Source: JBDSLU01 sp039916225
GTDB lineage: Bacteria; Acidobacteriota; Vicinamibacteria; Vicinamibacterales; Vicinamibacteraceae
DNA: 17,634 nt
Reading direction: 5' to 3'
Assembly (NCBI GenBank): GCA_039916225.1
Contig: JBDSLU010000505.1
Location: forward strand, 1 to 17,634
Below the pieces are notes generated by a model that was given only the letters and a program-made list of their open reading frames with translations, made no database searches and was not told the origin of the DNA. How positions within the stretch are numbered: position 1 is the first letter of the stretch; the number at the start of each line of letters is the position of its first letter. The position numbers and the translations under genes were made by a program. This document shows, piece after piece, positions 6,160 to 12,764 of the stretch.

Positions 6160-6647
6160 TGCGGCGCTGGATCTGGATCGTCTTGATCGTGCTCACGGTG
6201 GGACTGGTGAGCTGCGCCGGCCTGGTCGGCGGCGGCATCTGGTACGTCTCCACGCAGTTCAAGATGAAGGAAGTCCCGCCGAAGGAGGTGGACGCCGAGT
6301 TCACCCGCCAGCGCGGCCGCTTCAAGGATCCGCGGCCCATCCTCGACACCCGTCACGGCATCACCATCGCCTCCGACCGGCTGGAGGCCCGCGCCCAGGC
6401 TTATTCCGGTCCCCCGCCCAAGAACCTCTGCCTCCTCGTCTGGACCAAGGAGCAGCCCAAGGCCGTGCAGTTCTGCCTGCCGTTCTGGCTGCTCAAGATG
6501 AAGAGCGGCCGGGGCCTGAAGTTCGACGTTCCCAACGGCGAAGAGCGCCGGCTCGAGCTGTCGGCCAAGGAACTGGAGCGGGCCGGTCCGGCCCTGCTGC
6601 TCGACGAGAACAACGACGAAGCGCGCCTGCTGGTGTGGACCGAGTAG
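6159..6647 (+). CDS. Small membrane-anchored protein of unknown function
   Basis: The 162-residue product starts at the ATG overlapping the upstream stop codon (TGATG). Residues 3-30 are a continuous hydrophobic helix after two arginines. Within it LVSC (16-19) resembles a lipobox, but the hydrophobic run continues past the cysteine, so a single-pass anchor with an exported domain is more likely than a lipoprotein. The exported part is basic and mixed, with DPRPILDTRHGITIASDRLE near 57-76 and two cysteines at about 90 and 106 that could form a disulfide. No family is recognised. Coupling to the TPR protein gene suggests the two products work together at the cell envelope. Confidence 0.7.
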   Translation: MRRWIWIVLIVLTVGLVSCAGLVGGGIWYVSTQFKMKEVPPKEVDAEFTRQRGRFKDPRPILDTRHGITIASDRLEARAQAYSGPPPKNLCLLVWTKEQPKAVQFCLPFWLLKMKSGRGLKFDVPNGEERRLELSAKELERAGPALLLDENNDEARLLVWTE

Positions 6648-6835
6648 AGGCCGGCTTCGTCCTCGCCAGCGGCCACCTCCATCCCCGGCGTGCAATTTCC
6701 GGGTCGAATGAGGGCCAATCGGAGCTCGATCCTGCTGGCACATCTCTTGATACCTCTCTCCCCGTGCGCCGGCGGCCGATGACCTTCCTGGGAACCCAGG
6801 ACAGGACGGCCGGGCCTGGCGCAGGGAGAACGAAC
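6648..6835 (+). other. Intergenic stretch ahead of the Tyr/Gly-rich secreted protein gene
   Basis: This 188-base gap shows no convincing coding potential of its own, although a frame from 6635 runs through it into the next gene. TGATAC at 6748-6753 is a weak -10 candidate. GGGAGAA at 6824-6830 is a good ribosome binding site for the ATG at 6836. A leader of roughly 75 bases is thus possible, unlike the leaderless genes elsewhere in the window. Confidence 0.35.
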
Positions 6836-7423
6836 ATGCGGAATGCGTTGCTGATGGGTGTCACGGTTTCGGCGTTGTCGTTCATGGCGGTGCCGGCGAG
6901 CGCGCAGGTGCGAGTCACCGCGCAGGTCGCCGTGCCGCGCTCCCAGGACGACGGGGGCTGGGAAGCTGGCCGCACGTCCGACGACGACTATCGTGACGGT
7001 GAGTTCGACGGCCCTGACGAGTCCCGTGACGACGAGGATTACGGCTACTCGGCGGGCGACGAGCGCGGTTACCGCGGGTTCGGGTTCGGCATCCAGATCG
7101 GGGGCGGCAGCGCCAACGAATACGGACCGTACGGCTACCGGGATCGGGGCTACGGCGTCTACTCCGAGTGGGGCAATCGCGGCGGCCGGTCGTCCTCGCT
7201 GCGGGCGGCCTTCGACTTCGGCCGGCGTGACGGCTACGAGGCCGGCATCGACGCGGCGCGATTTGGCCGCTTCGAGCCGGTGCGCCACCGCTACTACCGG
7301 TCGACCCGCGGCTGGGAGCGTCGCTTCGGCACCCGCGACGCCTACGACGTGAACTATCGCAACGGGTTCGAGCGCGGCTACCAGGAAGGCTATCGGACCT
7401 CGCGGCGCTCGCGCCGGTGGTAG
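6836..7423 (+). CDS. Secreted Tyr/Gly/Asp/Arg-rich protein of unknown function
   Basis: The 195-residue product begins with a clear signal peptide (MRNALLMG, hydrophobic core, VPASAQ) cleaved near residue 24. A strongly acidic Asp-rich stretch follows, around 38-75. Then comes a Gly/Tyr/Arg-rich low-complexity region with GYRGFGFGIQIGGG and GYRDRGYGVY. The C-terminal 60 residues contain two similar blocks, AFDFGRRDGYEAGIDAAR and VNYRNGFERGYQEGYR, of the general form GxxxGYxxG. The first half is acidic and the last third basic, so the protein is bipolar in charge. Start chosen at 6836 for its ribosome site GGGAGAA and the signal peptide; the longer frame from 6635 lacks both. The function is unknown; an envelope or extracellular-matrix role is only a guess. 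Confidence 0.75.
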   Translation: MRNALLMGVTVSALSFMAVPASAQVRVTAQVAVPRSQDDGGWEAGRTSDDDYRDGEFDGPDESRDDEDYGYSAGDERGYRGFGFGIQIGGGSANEYGPYGYRDRGYGVYSEWGNRGGRSSSLRAAFDFGRRDGYEAGIDAARFGRFEPVRHRYYRSTRGWERRFGTRDAYDVNYRNGFERGYQEGYRTSRRSRRW

Positions 7424-7453
7424 GGCGCCGGCGACGGCATCGCGCCTGACGCG

Positions 7454-7465
7454 GACCGGCCGGTC
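7454..7465. repeat. 12-base perfect palindrome upstream of the TPR-CHAT gene
   Basis: GACCGGCCGGTC is a perfect palindrome, flanked by GCG and ACGC, which extend the dyad with one bulged base. It lies in the 69-base gap between two genes and covers the position where the -35 region would be if TAAGCT at 7480-7485 is the -10. It could be an operator or a short hairpin; there is no T-run. Confidence 0.35.
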
Positions 7466-7479
7466 ACGCGGGCCGCGAG

Positions 7480-7495
7480 TAAGCTGGGGCGGGTG
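7480..7495 (+). promoter_or_regulatory. Weak -10 candidate with near-leaderless GTG
   Basis: TAAGCT at 7480-7485 keeps the key T, A and final T of a -10 hexamer and is seven bases before the GTG at 7493. The layout equals that of the operon promoter at 4763. No ribosome binding site precedes either this GTG or the alternative ATG at 7559. Confidence 0.3.
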
Positions 7496-10105
7496 GGGCA
7501 CGGCTCCTCCCGCCCTTCGTCTGTACGCCTGCCCACGCGGCGCTCGCTGTTCCCGTCGATGCCGTTCCGACCTGCCGCCTGCTTCGTCCTCGCGCTCTTT
7601 GCCGCCGCTGGCCCGGCGCGTGCGCAGACGTCCGCGCCGCCGGACGCCGCGGCGCTGCTCCTCGAGGCCGAGCGGGCCTTCCAGGCTGGCGATCGCGACC
7701 CGTCGCTGCTCGAGGCCGTGGTGGCGCGCGCGCAGGCCGAGTCCAACGTGCGGGTCGAGGCCGAGGCCCGGCGACGGCTGGCGTCGGCCTACAAGTACCG
7801 CGAACAGTTTGATCGCGCCTTCGACGAGCTGCAACGCGTCCGCGACCTCCGCGCCGCGAGTGCCGACCGTGTTGGCGAAGCGCGTGCCGTGCTCGCGATG
7901 GGGGAGACGCGCCGCGCGCAAGGCCGCACGGCCGATGCCCTGACGCTGGGCCGCGCCGCGTTCACCTCCTTTGTCGAACTCAAGGATCCACAAGGCATCG
8001 TCGACGCCGCCGAACTCGTCGTCTATCTCTTGCCGCCCGACGGCGATCACGCCCCCTACCGGACACAGGCGCTCGCCATCACCGATCCGGCCGGCCGGAC
8101 GCTGGCGTGCGGCGTGCTGCACGAGTGGGGCGACGGGTTCTTCACGGAAGGGCGCGCCGCCGAAGCCTTCGCCCGGCTGTCGCAGGCGCAGGAATGTTTC
8201 CACCGCGTCGGCGAGCGCGATCGCGAGGCGCGGTCGCTCGTCAGCCTCGGTCGCGTCTATCGCCTGCACGGACGGCTGGACGAGGCGCTGGCCCGATACC
8301 AGCAGGCGCTCGCGCTGCACGAGCGGCCGGACTCGAACGATCGCCTCGGCGCCGTCCAGGCGATGAACGCGATCGCGGTGACGCTGTCGGCGATGGGCCG
8401 CTACGATGAGGCCGGTGCCCAGTACGAGGCCGGACTGGCCCGCGCGCGTCTGACCGCCCCGTCCGTCGTGCCCTTCTTCGTCGCCAACCTCGGCGGCTTT
8501 CACCTCGAGCAGGGCCGCTACGCTCAGGCTCTGGCGCTGCTCGACGAAGCGATCGCCGCCGCGCCCGCCACGCAGTTCCTGGCGCGTCGCGTCACCCAGC
8601 GGGCGTCGGCGCTGGCCGGCCTGGGCCGCATCGAGGAGGCCTTGGCCGAGTTCAATCGGGCCCTGACTCTCGCGCGCGATCGGGGCCCGGAAGATCTGGT
8701 GCCGATACGCCGCTCCCGCGCCCGCTTCCTGGTCGACGCGGGACGCTTCGCCGAGGCGGAGGAGGATCTGCGCGCCCTGATGGCGTTCGTCGAAGAGGGC
8801 CGGATCCACAACGTGCAGAGCGACGTGATGCGTCGTGGCTTCATCGAGGCACGCCAGGATGTCTTCGGCTCCTACGTCGATCTCCTCGGTCGTCAAGGCA
8901 AGGCCGAAGACGCGTTGGCCGTAGCCGAGCGGGCCCGGGCCCGCGCCTTCCTCGATCTCCGCGCCCAGCGGGCCGGCGACGCGCGGCTGGCGGCGCCGGC
9001 GACGCCGGCCGATGCCCGGCGCCTGGCGACGCGTTATCGCTCGACGATCGTCGCCTACTGGGTCGGGCCGACCGAGACATCGATCTGGGTGGTCCGGCCG
9101 GACCACCCTCCCGTGCTGGTACGCGTCCCGGTGCGGCCGGCCCGGCTGACCGCGTTGGTGCGAGCGACCGCCGGGCTCGACGGCGATGCCAGCGCCGCGC
9201 GCGGCCTGCTGATGACCGAACGGGCGCAGCGGGCGCCGTGGCGCGAGCTCGAACGGTTGCTGATCGCGCCGATTCGCAGCGTGCTGCCGCGACAGCCGGG
9301 CAGCCGCCTGACGATCGTGCCGCACGGACCGCTCTTCGCGCTGTCGTTCGCCGGCCTGCGGCAGGCCGACGGGGCCAGCCTGCTCGAGCAGTACGACCTG
9401 CACTACGTGCCGGCGATCGCCGTGCTGGCGGAGATGCCGGCCGCGACCCGGACGGCCGCCACCGGCACGCTGGTCGTCGGCGACCCCGGCCCGCTCGAGG
9501 TCGAGGCGGGGACCGAGGCGCTGCCGGCGCTGCCCTGGGCCCGCCGCGAGGCCGACGCGGTCCGTCTCGCCCTGGGAGCGCCGACGACGGTGCTCACTGG
9601 CCGCGACGCCAGCGAGACCGCCGTCCGAGAGGCCCTTGCCGGCCGGCGCGTCCTGCACTTCGCCACACACGGCGTCGTCAGCAACGCGCCGTCGCGGCCG
9701 TCCTATCTCGCCCTTCATCCGAACGCCGGCGCGGACGGCCGGCTGCTCGCCGATGAAATCTACGACCTGCACCTCGACGCCGACCTGGTCGTACTGAGCG
9801 CCTGCCGGACCGCTCTCGGGCCGGTCGAGGGCGACGGCGTGATCGGCTTTGCGCGCGCGTTCCTCTCCGCAGGGGCCCGATCGGTGGTGGCGACGCAATG
9901 GGACGTCTCCGATCGGGTCAGCTACGAGGTGATGCGCGAGTTCTACCGGCGCCGGGCCCAAGGCGCCTCCAAGAGCCGGTCCCTGCGCGGCGCGCAACTG
10001 GCGGTCCTCCGCGCGCTTCGCGCCGGCACCATCAAGGTCGACGGCGCCGCGCTGCCGGAGACACCACGCCTCTGGGCCGGCTTCGTGCTGACCGGCGAAC
10101 CGTAG
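7493..10105 (+). CDS. Exported TPR-CHAT protein (caspase-like peptidase domain)
   Basis: The product is 870 residues from the GTG at 7493, or 848 from the ATG at 7559. Either start leads to a hydrophobic segment (PAACFVLALFAAAG) and ARAQT, a signal peptide; from 7493 it has a long basic n-region with TRRSLF. Residues of about 50-500 are TPR-like helical repeats, such as GRVYRLHGRLDEALARYQQA and NAIAVTLSAMGRYDEAGAQY. About 560-870 is a CHAT domain, clan CD like caspases: VLHFATHGV gives catalytic H726 and LVVLSACRTALG gives C771, followed by GDGVIGFARAFLSAGARSVV. Both dyad residues are present, so peptidase activity is plausible. Export is notable because studied CHAT proteases such as the CRISPR-associated one are cytoplasmic. 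Neighbouring genes show no obvious substrate. Confidence 0.88.
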   Translation: MGHGSSRPSSVRLPTRRSLFPSMPFRPAACFVLALFAAAGPARAQTSAPPDAAALLLEAERAFQAGDRDPSLLEAVVARAQAESNVRVEAEARRRLASAYKYREQFDRAFDELQRVRDLRAASADRVGEARAVLAMGETRRAQGRTADALTLGRAAFTSFVELKDPQGIVDAAELVVYLLPPDGDHAPYRTQALAITDPAGRTLACGVLHEWGDGFFTEGRAAEAFARLSQAQECFHRVGERDREARSLVSLGRVYRLHGRLDEALARYQQALALHERPDSNDRLGAVQAMNAIAVTLSAMGRYDEAGAQYEAGLARARLTAPSVVPFFVANLGGFHLEQGRYAQALALLDEAIAAAPATQFLARRVTQRASALAGLGRIEEALAEFNRALTLARDRGPEDLVPIRRSRARFLVDAGRFAEAEEDLRALMAFVEEGRIHNVQSDVMRRGFIEARQDVFGSYVDLLGRQGKAEDALAVAERARARAFLDLRAQRAGDARLAAPATPADARRLATRYRSTIVAYWVGPTETSIWVVRPDHPPVLVRVPVRPARLTALVRATAGLDGDASAARGLLMTERAQRAPWRELERLLIAPIRSVLPRQPGSRLTIVPHGPLFALSFAGLRQADGASLLEQYDLHYVPAIAVLAEMPAATRTAATGTLVVGDPGPLEVEAGTEALPALPWARREADAVRLALGAPTTVLTGRDASETAVREALAGRRVLHFATHGVVSNAPSRPSYLALHPNAGADGRLLADEIYDLHLDADLVVLSACRTALGPVEGDGVIGFARAFLSAGARSVVATQWDVSDRVSYEVMREFYRRRAQGASKSRSLRGAQLAVLRALRAGTIKVDGAALPETPRLWAGFVLTGEP

Positions 10106-10150
10106 CGGGTAGTTCCGCCACGCGGCCGCGAGCCATCGCCCTGTGCGTGG

Positions 10151-10165
10151 CATCATCGCGCCATG
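10151..10165 (+). promoter_or_regulatory. Weak -10 candidate with leaderless ATG for the second SDR gene
   Basis: CATCAT at 10151-10156 matches four of six -10 positions and lies exactly six bases before ATG at 10163. The six-base spacer CGCGCC is identical to the spacer before the leaderless gene at 17469. No ribosome binding site is present. Confidence 0.25.
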
Positions 10166-11062
10166 GCGTCTTCAGCCTCCGTCGTCCTGATCACCGGTTG
10201 TTCGACCGGCATCGGCCGCGCCGCGGCTTCGCATCTCTCCGCCTGCGGGCACACGGTGATTGCGACCGCGCGCCGGGTCGAGGATCTCGCCGGCCTCGCC
10301 GCGGCCGGGTGCCGCACCCTGCCGCTCGACGTCACCGACGAGGCGTCGATGCGGGCTGCCGTCCAGGCCATCGAGACCGAGCACGGCCGCATCGACGTGC
10401 TCGTCAACAACGCCGGCTATTCGCAGTCCGGCGCGGTCGAATCGGTGCCGCTGGCGCGGACGCGGGCGCAGTTCGAGACCAACCTGTTCGGGCCGCTGCG
10501 CCTCACCCAGCTGGTGCTGCCGGGGATGCGTAGGCGCGGCACCGGGCACATCGTCAACGTCAGCTCGATGGGCGGGCGCCTCGTGTTCCCCGGTGGTGGC
10601 GTCTACCACGCCAGCAAATACGCGCTCGAGGCCGTGAGCGACGCGCTCCGCTACGAGCTTCGGCCGTTCGGGGTCGCGGTCGTCCTGATCGAGCCCGGTC
10701 TGATCAAGACCCACTTCGCGGCGACGGTCGGCGCCACGCTGTCGACGCTGGCCGCCGAGGCGCCGGCCACCGAGTCTGCCGGCGTCTACGCCGAGTTCAA
10801 CGACATCGTGGCGCGCGGCACCGCCGCGGCCTACGAGCGCGGGCCGATGGCGCGGATGGCCGGCGAGCCGATCGACGTCGCGCGGGTCATCGCCAAGGCC
10901 ATCGCCACGCCACGTCCGCGGGCCCGCTACACCGTGGCGCCATCGGCGACCCTCTTCCTGACGCTCCGGCGGTGGCTCGGCGACGCCGGCTGGGACTGGT
11001 TCCTTCGCGCCAACTTCGCCGCGCCGAAGCCGCAGCCGACGCCGCGGCCGAAGGTCGGCTGA
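10163..11062 (+). CDS. Classical SDR oxidoreductase, probably NADP-dependent
   Basis: The 299-residue protein has the SDR loop TGCSTGIG (11-18). Arginines follow beta2 (ATARR, 34-38), favouring NADP. NNAG is at 82-85, S135 in VSSMGG, and the YxxxK pair is Y148/K152 (YHASK). EPGLIKTHF follows. The roughly 100-residue C-terminal extension, longer than in the other SDR here, resembles 17-beta-hydroxysteroid-type or 'cP1' SDRs acting on hydrophobic carbonyls. The substrate is unknown. It lies 57 bases after the TPR-CHAT gene and may be co-transcribed or use the weak promoter at 10151. Its stop abuts the stop of the convergent anti-sigma gene. Confidence 0.87.
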   Translation: MASSASVVLITGCSTGIGRAAASHLSACGHTVIATARRVEDLAGLAAAGCRTLPLDVTDEASMRAAVQAIETEHGRIDVLVNNAGYSQSGAVESVPLARTRAQFETNLFGPLRLTQLVLPGMRRRGTGHIVNVSSMGGRLVFPGGGVYHASKYALEAVSDALRYELRPFGVAVVLIEPGLIKTHFAATVGATLSTLAAEAPATESAGVYAEFNDIVARGTAAAYERGPMARMAGEPIDVARVIAKAIATPRPRARYTVAPSATLFLTLRRWLGDAGWDWFLRANFAAPKPQPTPRPKVG

Positions 11063-11067
11063 TCAGC
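11058..11067. repeat. Palindrome containing abutting convergent stop codons
   Basis: GCTGATCAGC is a perfect 10-base palindrome. Its centre TGATCA supplies the TGA stop of the plus-strand SDR (11060-11062) and the TGA stop of the minus-strand anti-sigma gene (11065-11063). The two genes therefore meet with zero spacing and no room for a separate terminator. Confidence 0.8.
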
Positions 11068-11980
11068 GCGGCAGGCGATCGAGCGCCGCCAGGAGTCGCT
11101 GCGCCTCGCCCTCGGGGCCGGCCTCGTGCTTCACCGCGTACTGCAGCTCGACGCGGGCGAGATCGACGGCGTCCTCGGCGAGATGGGCCTTGGCCAGGTA
11201 GAAGTGCGCTTCGTCGGTGTAGGGCTGGACGTCGGCGGCGATGGCGCGGGTCAGTCCGTCGCGCGCGGCGCCGGGGTGGCCGATCGCCAGCTCGCTGACG
11301 CCCCAGAAGAACGCGATCCCGGGATCGGTCGGGTTGGCCTCGGACAGCGCCTGCAGCGCCGTGGCCGCTTGGCGATGCCGGCCGGCGACGTAGTGCGCCA
11401 TCGCGGCGTCGAAGCTGCCGGGCGGCGGTGCGCCACCGCCACGAACCGCGATCGGCACGTAGACCGGCGGCACGACCAGCGCCAGCGGCGCGAGCAGGGT
11501 CCGGCGGCTGGGCGTCTCCACCGGAGAGGCCGGGGCCGGGACCGGGGCCGGCGACGGCGAGCTGGCGGGCGTGCCAGGCGCCGGTGCCGGTGACGTGGCG
11601 GGGGTGCGCGGCGTCGGTGCTGGGGGGCCGGCTGGCGCCGTGGGGCCGACCGCGATTACCGACGTCGCCGGTGTCGTCGTCAGGCCGCCCTGCCACCACC
11701 AGCCGAACGCGGCGACGAGACTGGCGGCGAGGGCCAGCCCCAGCCAGGGTCCGGCCGTCCATGCCGGAGACGACGGGCGATGCGCGGCGACCGGGCCCGG
11801 CTGCCGCCGCAGGCCGTCCGTGACCTCCTGCAGCATCTGCACGTGGGCCAGGCACGCCGAGCAGCCGAAGAAATGCTGCTCGAAGGCGTCCAGCTCGGCC
11901 TCCGACAGCGTGCCGGCGACGTAGGCGTCGGCGAGATCGTGTCCAGACGTGATGGGGCAGTCCATGGCGGCGCGCTCCAC
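11063..11980 (-). CDS. Zinc-finger anti-sigma factor with C-terminal TPR-like domain
   Basis: The 305-residue protein starts with an anti-sigma zinc finger: CPITSGHDLADAYVAGTLSE, then HFFGCSAC (36-43), which gives the H-X3-C-X2-C zinc ligands. A transmembrane helix lies at about 79-95. A Pro/Ala/Ser/Thr-rich linker (112-160) follows, then a second hydrophobic patch near 161-178 and TPR-like helices (189-300). The finger should bind the sigma factor in the cytoplasm, with the TPR part outside as a possible sensor. GTG at 11980 overlaps the sigma stop by one base (TAGTG) and has GGGAAGAA just upstream. An internal ATG at 11965 is the alternative start. Overlap with the sigma gene strongly supports the anti-sigma role. 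Confidence 0.85.
   Translation of the reverse strand: MERAAMDCPITSGHDLADAYVAGTLSEAELDAFEQHFFGCSACLAHVQMLQEVTDGLRRQPGPVAAHRPSSPAWTAGPWLGLALAASLVAAFGWWWQGGLTTTPATSVIAVGPTAPAGPPAPTPRTPATSPAPAPGTPASSPSPAPVPAPASPVETPSRRTLLAPLALVVPPVYVPIAVRGGGAPPPGSFDAAMAHYVAGRHRQAATALQALSEANPTDPGIAFFWGVSELAIGHPGAARDGLTRAIAADVQPYTDEAHFYLAKAHLAEDAVDLARVELQYAVKHEAGPEGEAQRLLAALDRLPR
11518..11650 (-). repeat. Low-complexity Pro/Ala/Ser/Thr linker region
   Basis: The DNA here has imperfect short repeats that encode runs such as SPAPAPGTPASSPSPAPVPA in the anti-sigma protein. It forms the flexible stretch between the membrane helix and the TPR-like domain. Length variation between strains is expected because such tracts slip. 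Confidence 0.6.
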
Positions 11981-12546
11981 TACCGTTCTTCCCGGCCGCC
12001 GGCATCGACGGCGGCCATCAGACGTTTCAGCGCCCGGGTCTTGCGCTGGCGGACCGTGTCCGAGGACAACGACAGCCGTTGGGCGATCTCGCGCGGGTGA
12101 AGGCCATCCACCAGCGTGAGCTGCAGTACTTCGCGATCGGCCGGGGCGATGGCCGCCAGGCCCCGCGCCACCATGCTCCGCCGCTCCTCGTCCTCGCGCG
12201 AATCGCTCGCCGCCAACCGTCCGGCGAGGTCGTCGTCGAGCGGCGCCTCGCCGCGGCGGTGCTGGCCGCGCAGGTGGTTGTTGACGAGGTTGCGGGCCAC
12301 GCCGTGGACGAAGGCCGGCAACCGCTCGGCCTCGCGCAGCTGCCCTTTGCGCAGCGCGAGGATGGCGGCCACCAGCGTGTCCTGGGTCAGGTCGAGGACG
12401 GCATCGACCTGGCGCAGCCGGGCCCGGAGCATGGCGCGGATGCGAGGCGCGAAATGGGCGGCGAACGCCGACTCCGCCGCGGCGTTACCCGCCGCGATGT
12501 CAGCGACCCAGCCGACGACATCGGGAGCCTCCTGGTCGCCAGACAC
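11980..12546 (-). CDS. ECF-type RNA polymerase sigma factor
   Basis: The 188-residue protein has the two sigma-70 modules of ECF factors. Region 2 covers about 25-98, including the polymerase-binding and -10-recognition helix LDLTQDTLVAAILAL and then AFVHGVARNLVNNHLRGQHR. Region 4 (about 127-180) has APADREVLQLTLVDGLHPRE and the recognition helix LSSDTVRQRKTRALKRL. Regions 1.1 and 3 are absent. The start is GTG at 12546. A TACAAT hexamer lies just upstream on the same strand, with no GGAAC-type -35 of an autoregulated ECF promoter. The next gene encodes its probable anti-sigma factor and overlaps it by one base. The regulon cannot be read from the window. Confidence 0.92.
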   Translation of the reverse strand: MSGDQEAPDVVGWVADIAAGNAAAESAFAAHFAPRIRAMLRARLRQVDAVLDLTQDTLVAAILALRKGQLREAERLPAFVHGVARNLVNNHLRGQHRRGEAPLDDDLAGRLAASDSREDEERRSMVARGLAAIAPADREVLQLTLVDGLHPREIAQRLSLSSDTVRQRKTRALKRLMAAVDAGGREER

Positions 12547-12764
12547 GTCTGACGTTCATTGTAGCTGCCCCGTCGAAGCGGGCCCACCCAGGCCGGTGCG
12601 CCGTCAGCCGCTTCTCGTCACTGGCCGTCGGTACCCTCCGCGTTGTTTTTCTGCATCTCCTTGCCCATGTCGATGGTGGCGGTACGAGGAGAAGTGGTCC
12701 GTGGGGATGGATTCGTGACAGGGCCGGTCTGGCGGCCGTGCCAGCCGACTCGCGACCGATGCGC
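12547..12764 (-). other. Gap between the MscS-like channel gene and the sigma gene, with sigma promoter
   Basis: On the minus strand TACAAT (12563 to 12558) is a good -10 for the sigma gene. The predicted transcript starts near 12551-12550, leaving a 4-5 base leader before GTG at 12546. The rest shows no convincing gene. A less GC-rich patch around 12640-12660 contains a T5 run on the plus strand. A 5-base inverted repeat (12729-12744) lies downstream of the channel gene stop, too weak to call a terminator. Confidence 0.4.

Noticed and set aside
6401..10156. A 1251-codon open frame on the minus strand opposite the TPR-CHAT gene
   Set aside because: It mirrors a real gene with signal peptide, TPRs and catalytic motifs. 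Its composition is the Arg/Gly/Ala/Pro-rich pattern of a GC-bias shadow, it has no recognisable domain, and it also runs over the separate secreted-protein gene.
12729..12744. Short inverted repeat CTGGC/GCCAG after the channel gene
   Set aside because: Five base pairs without a T-run is within chance for this composition.
12618..12764. The channel gene's frame stays open for about 48 codons past its TAG, ending in a short ATG frame (12668 to 12618, 16 residues)
   Set aside because: Open frames of this length are expected at this GC content. The tiny ATG frame has AAGGAG with no spacing, and no membrane or domain feature supports a gene or read-through.
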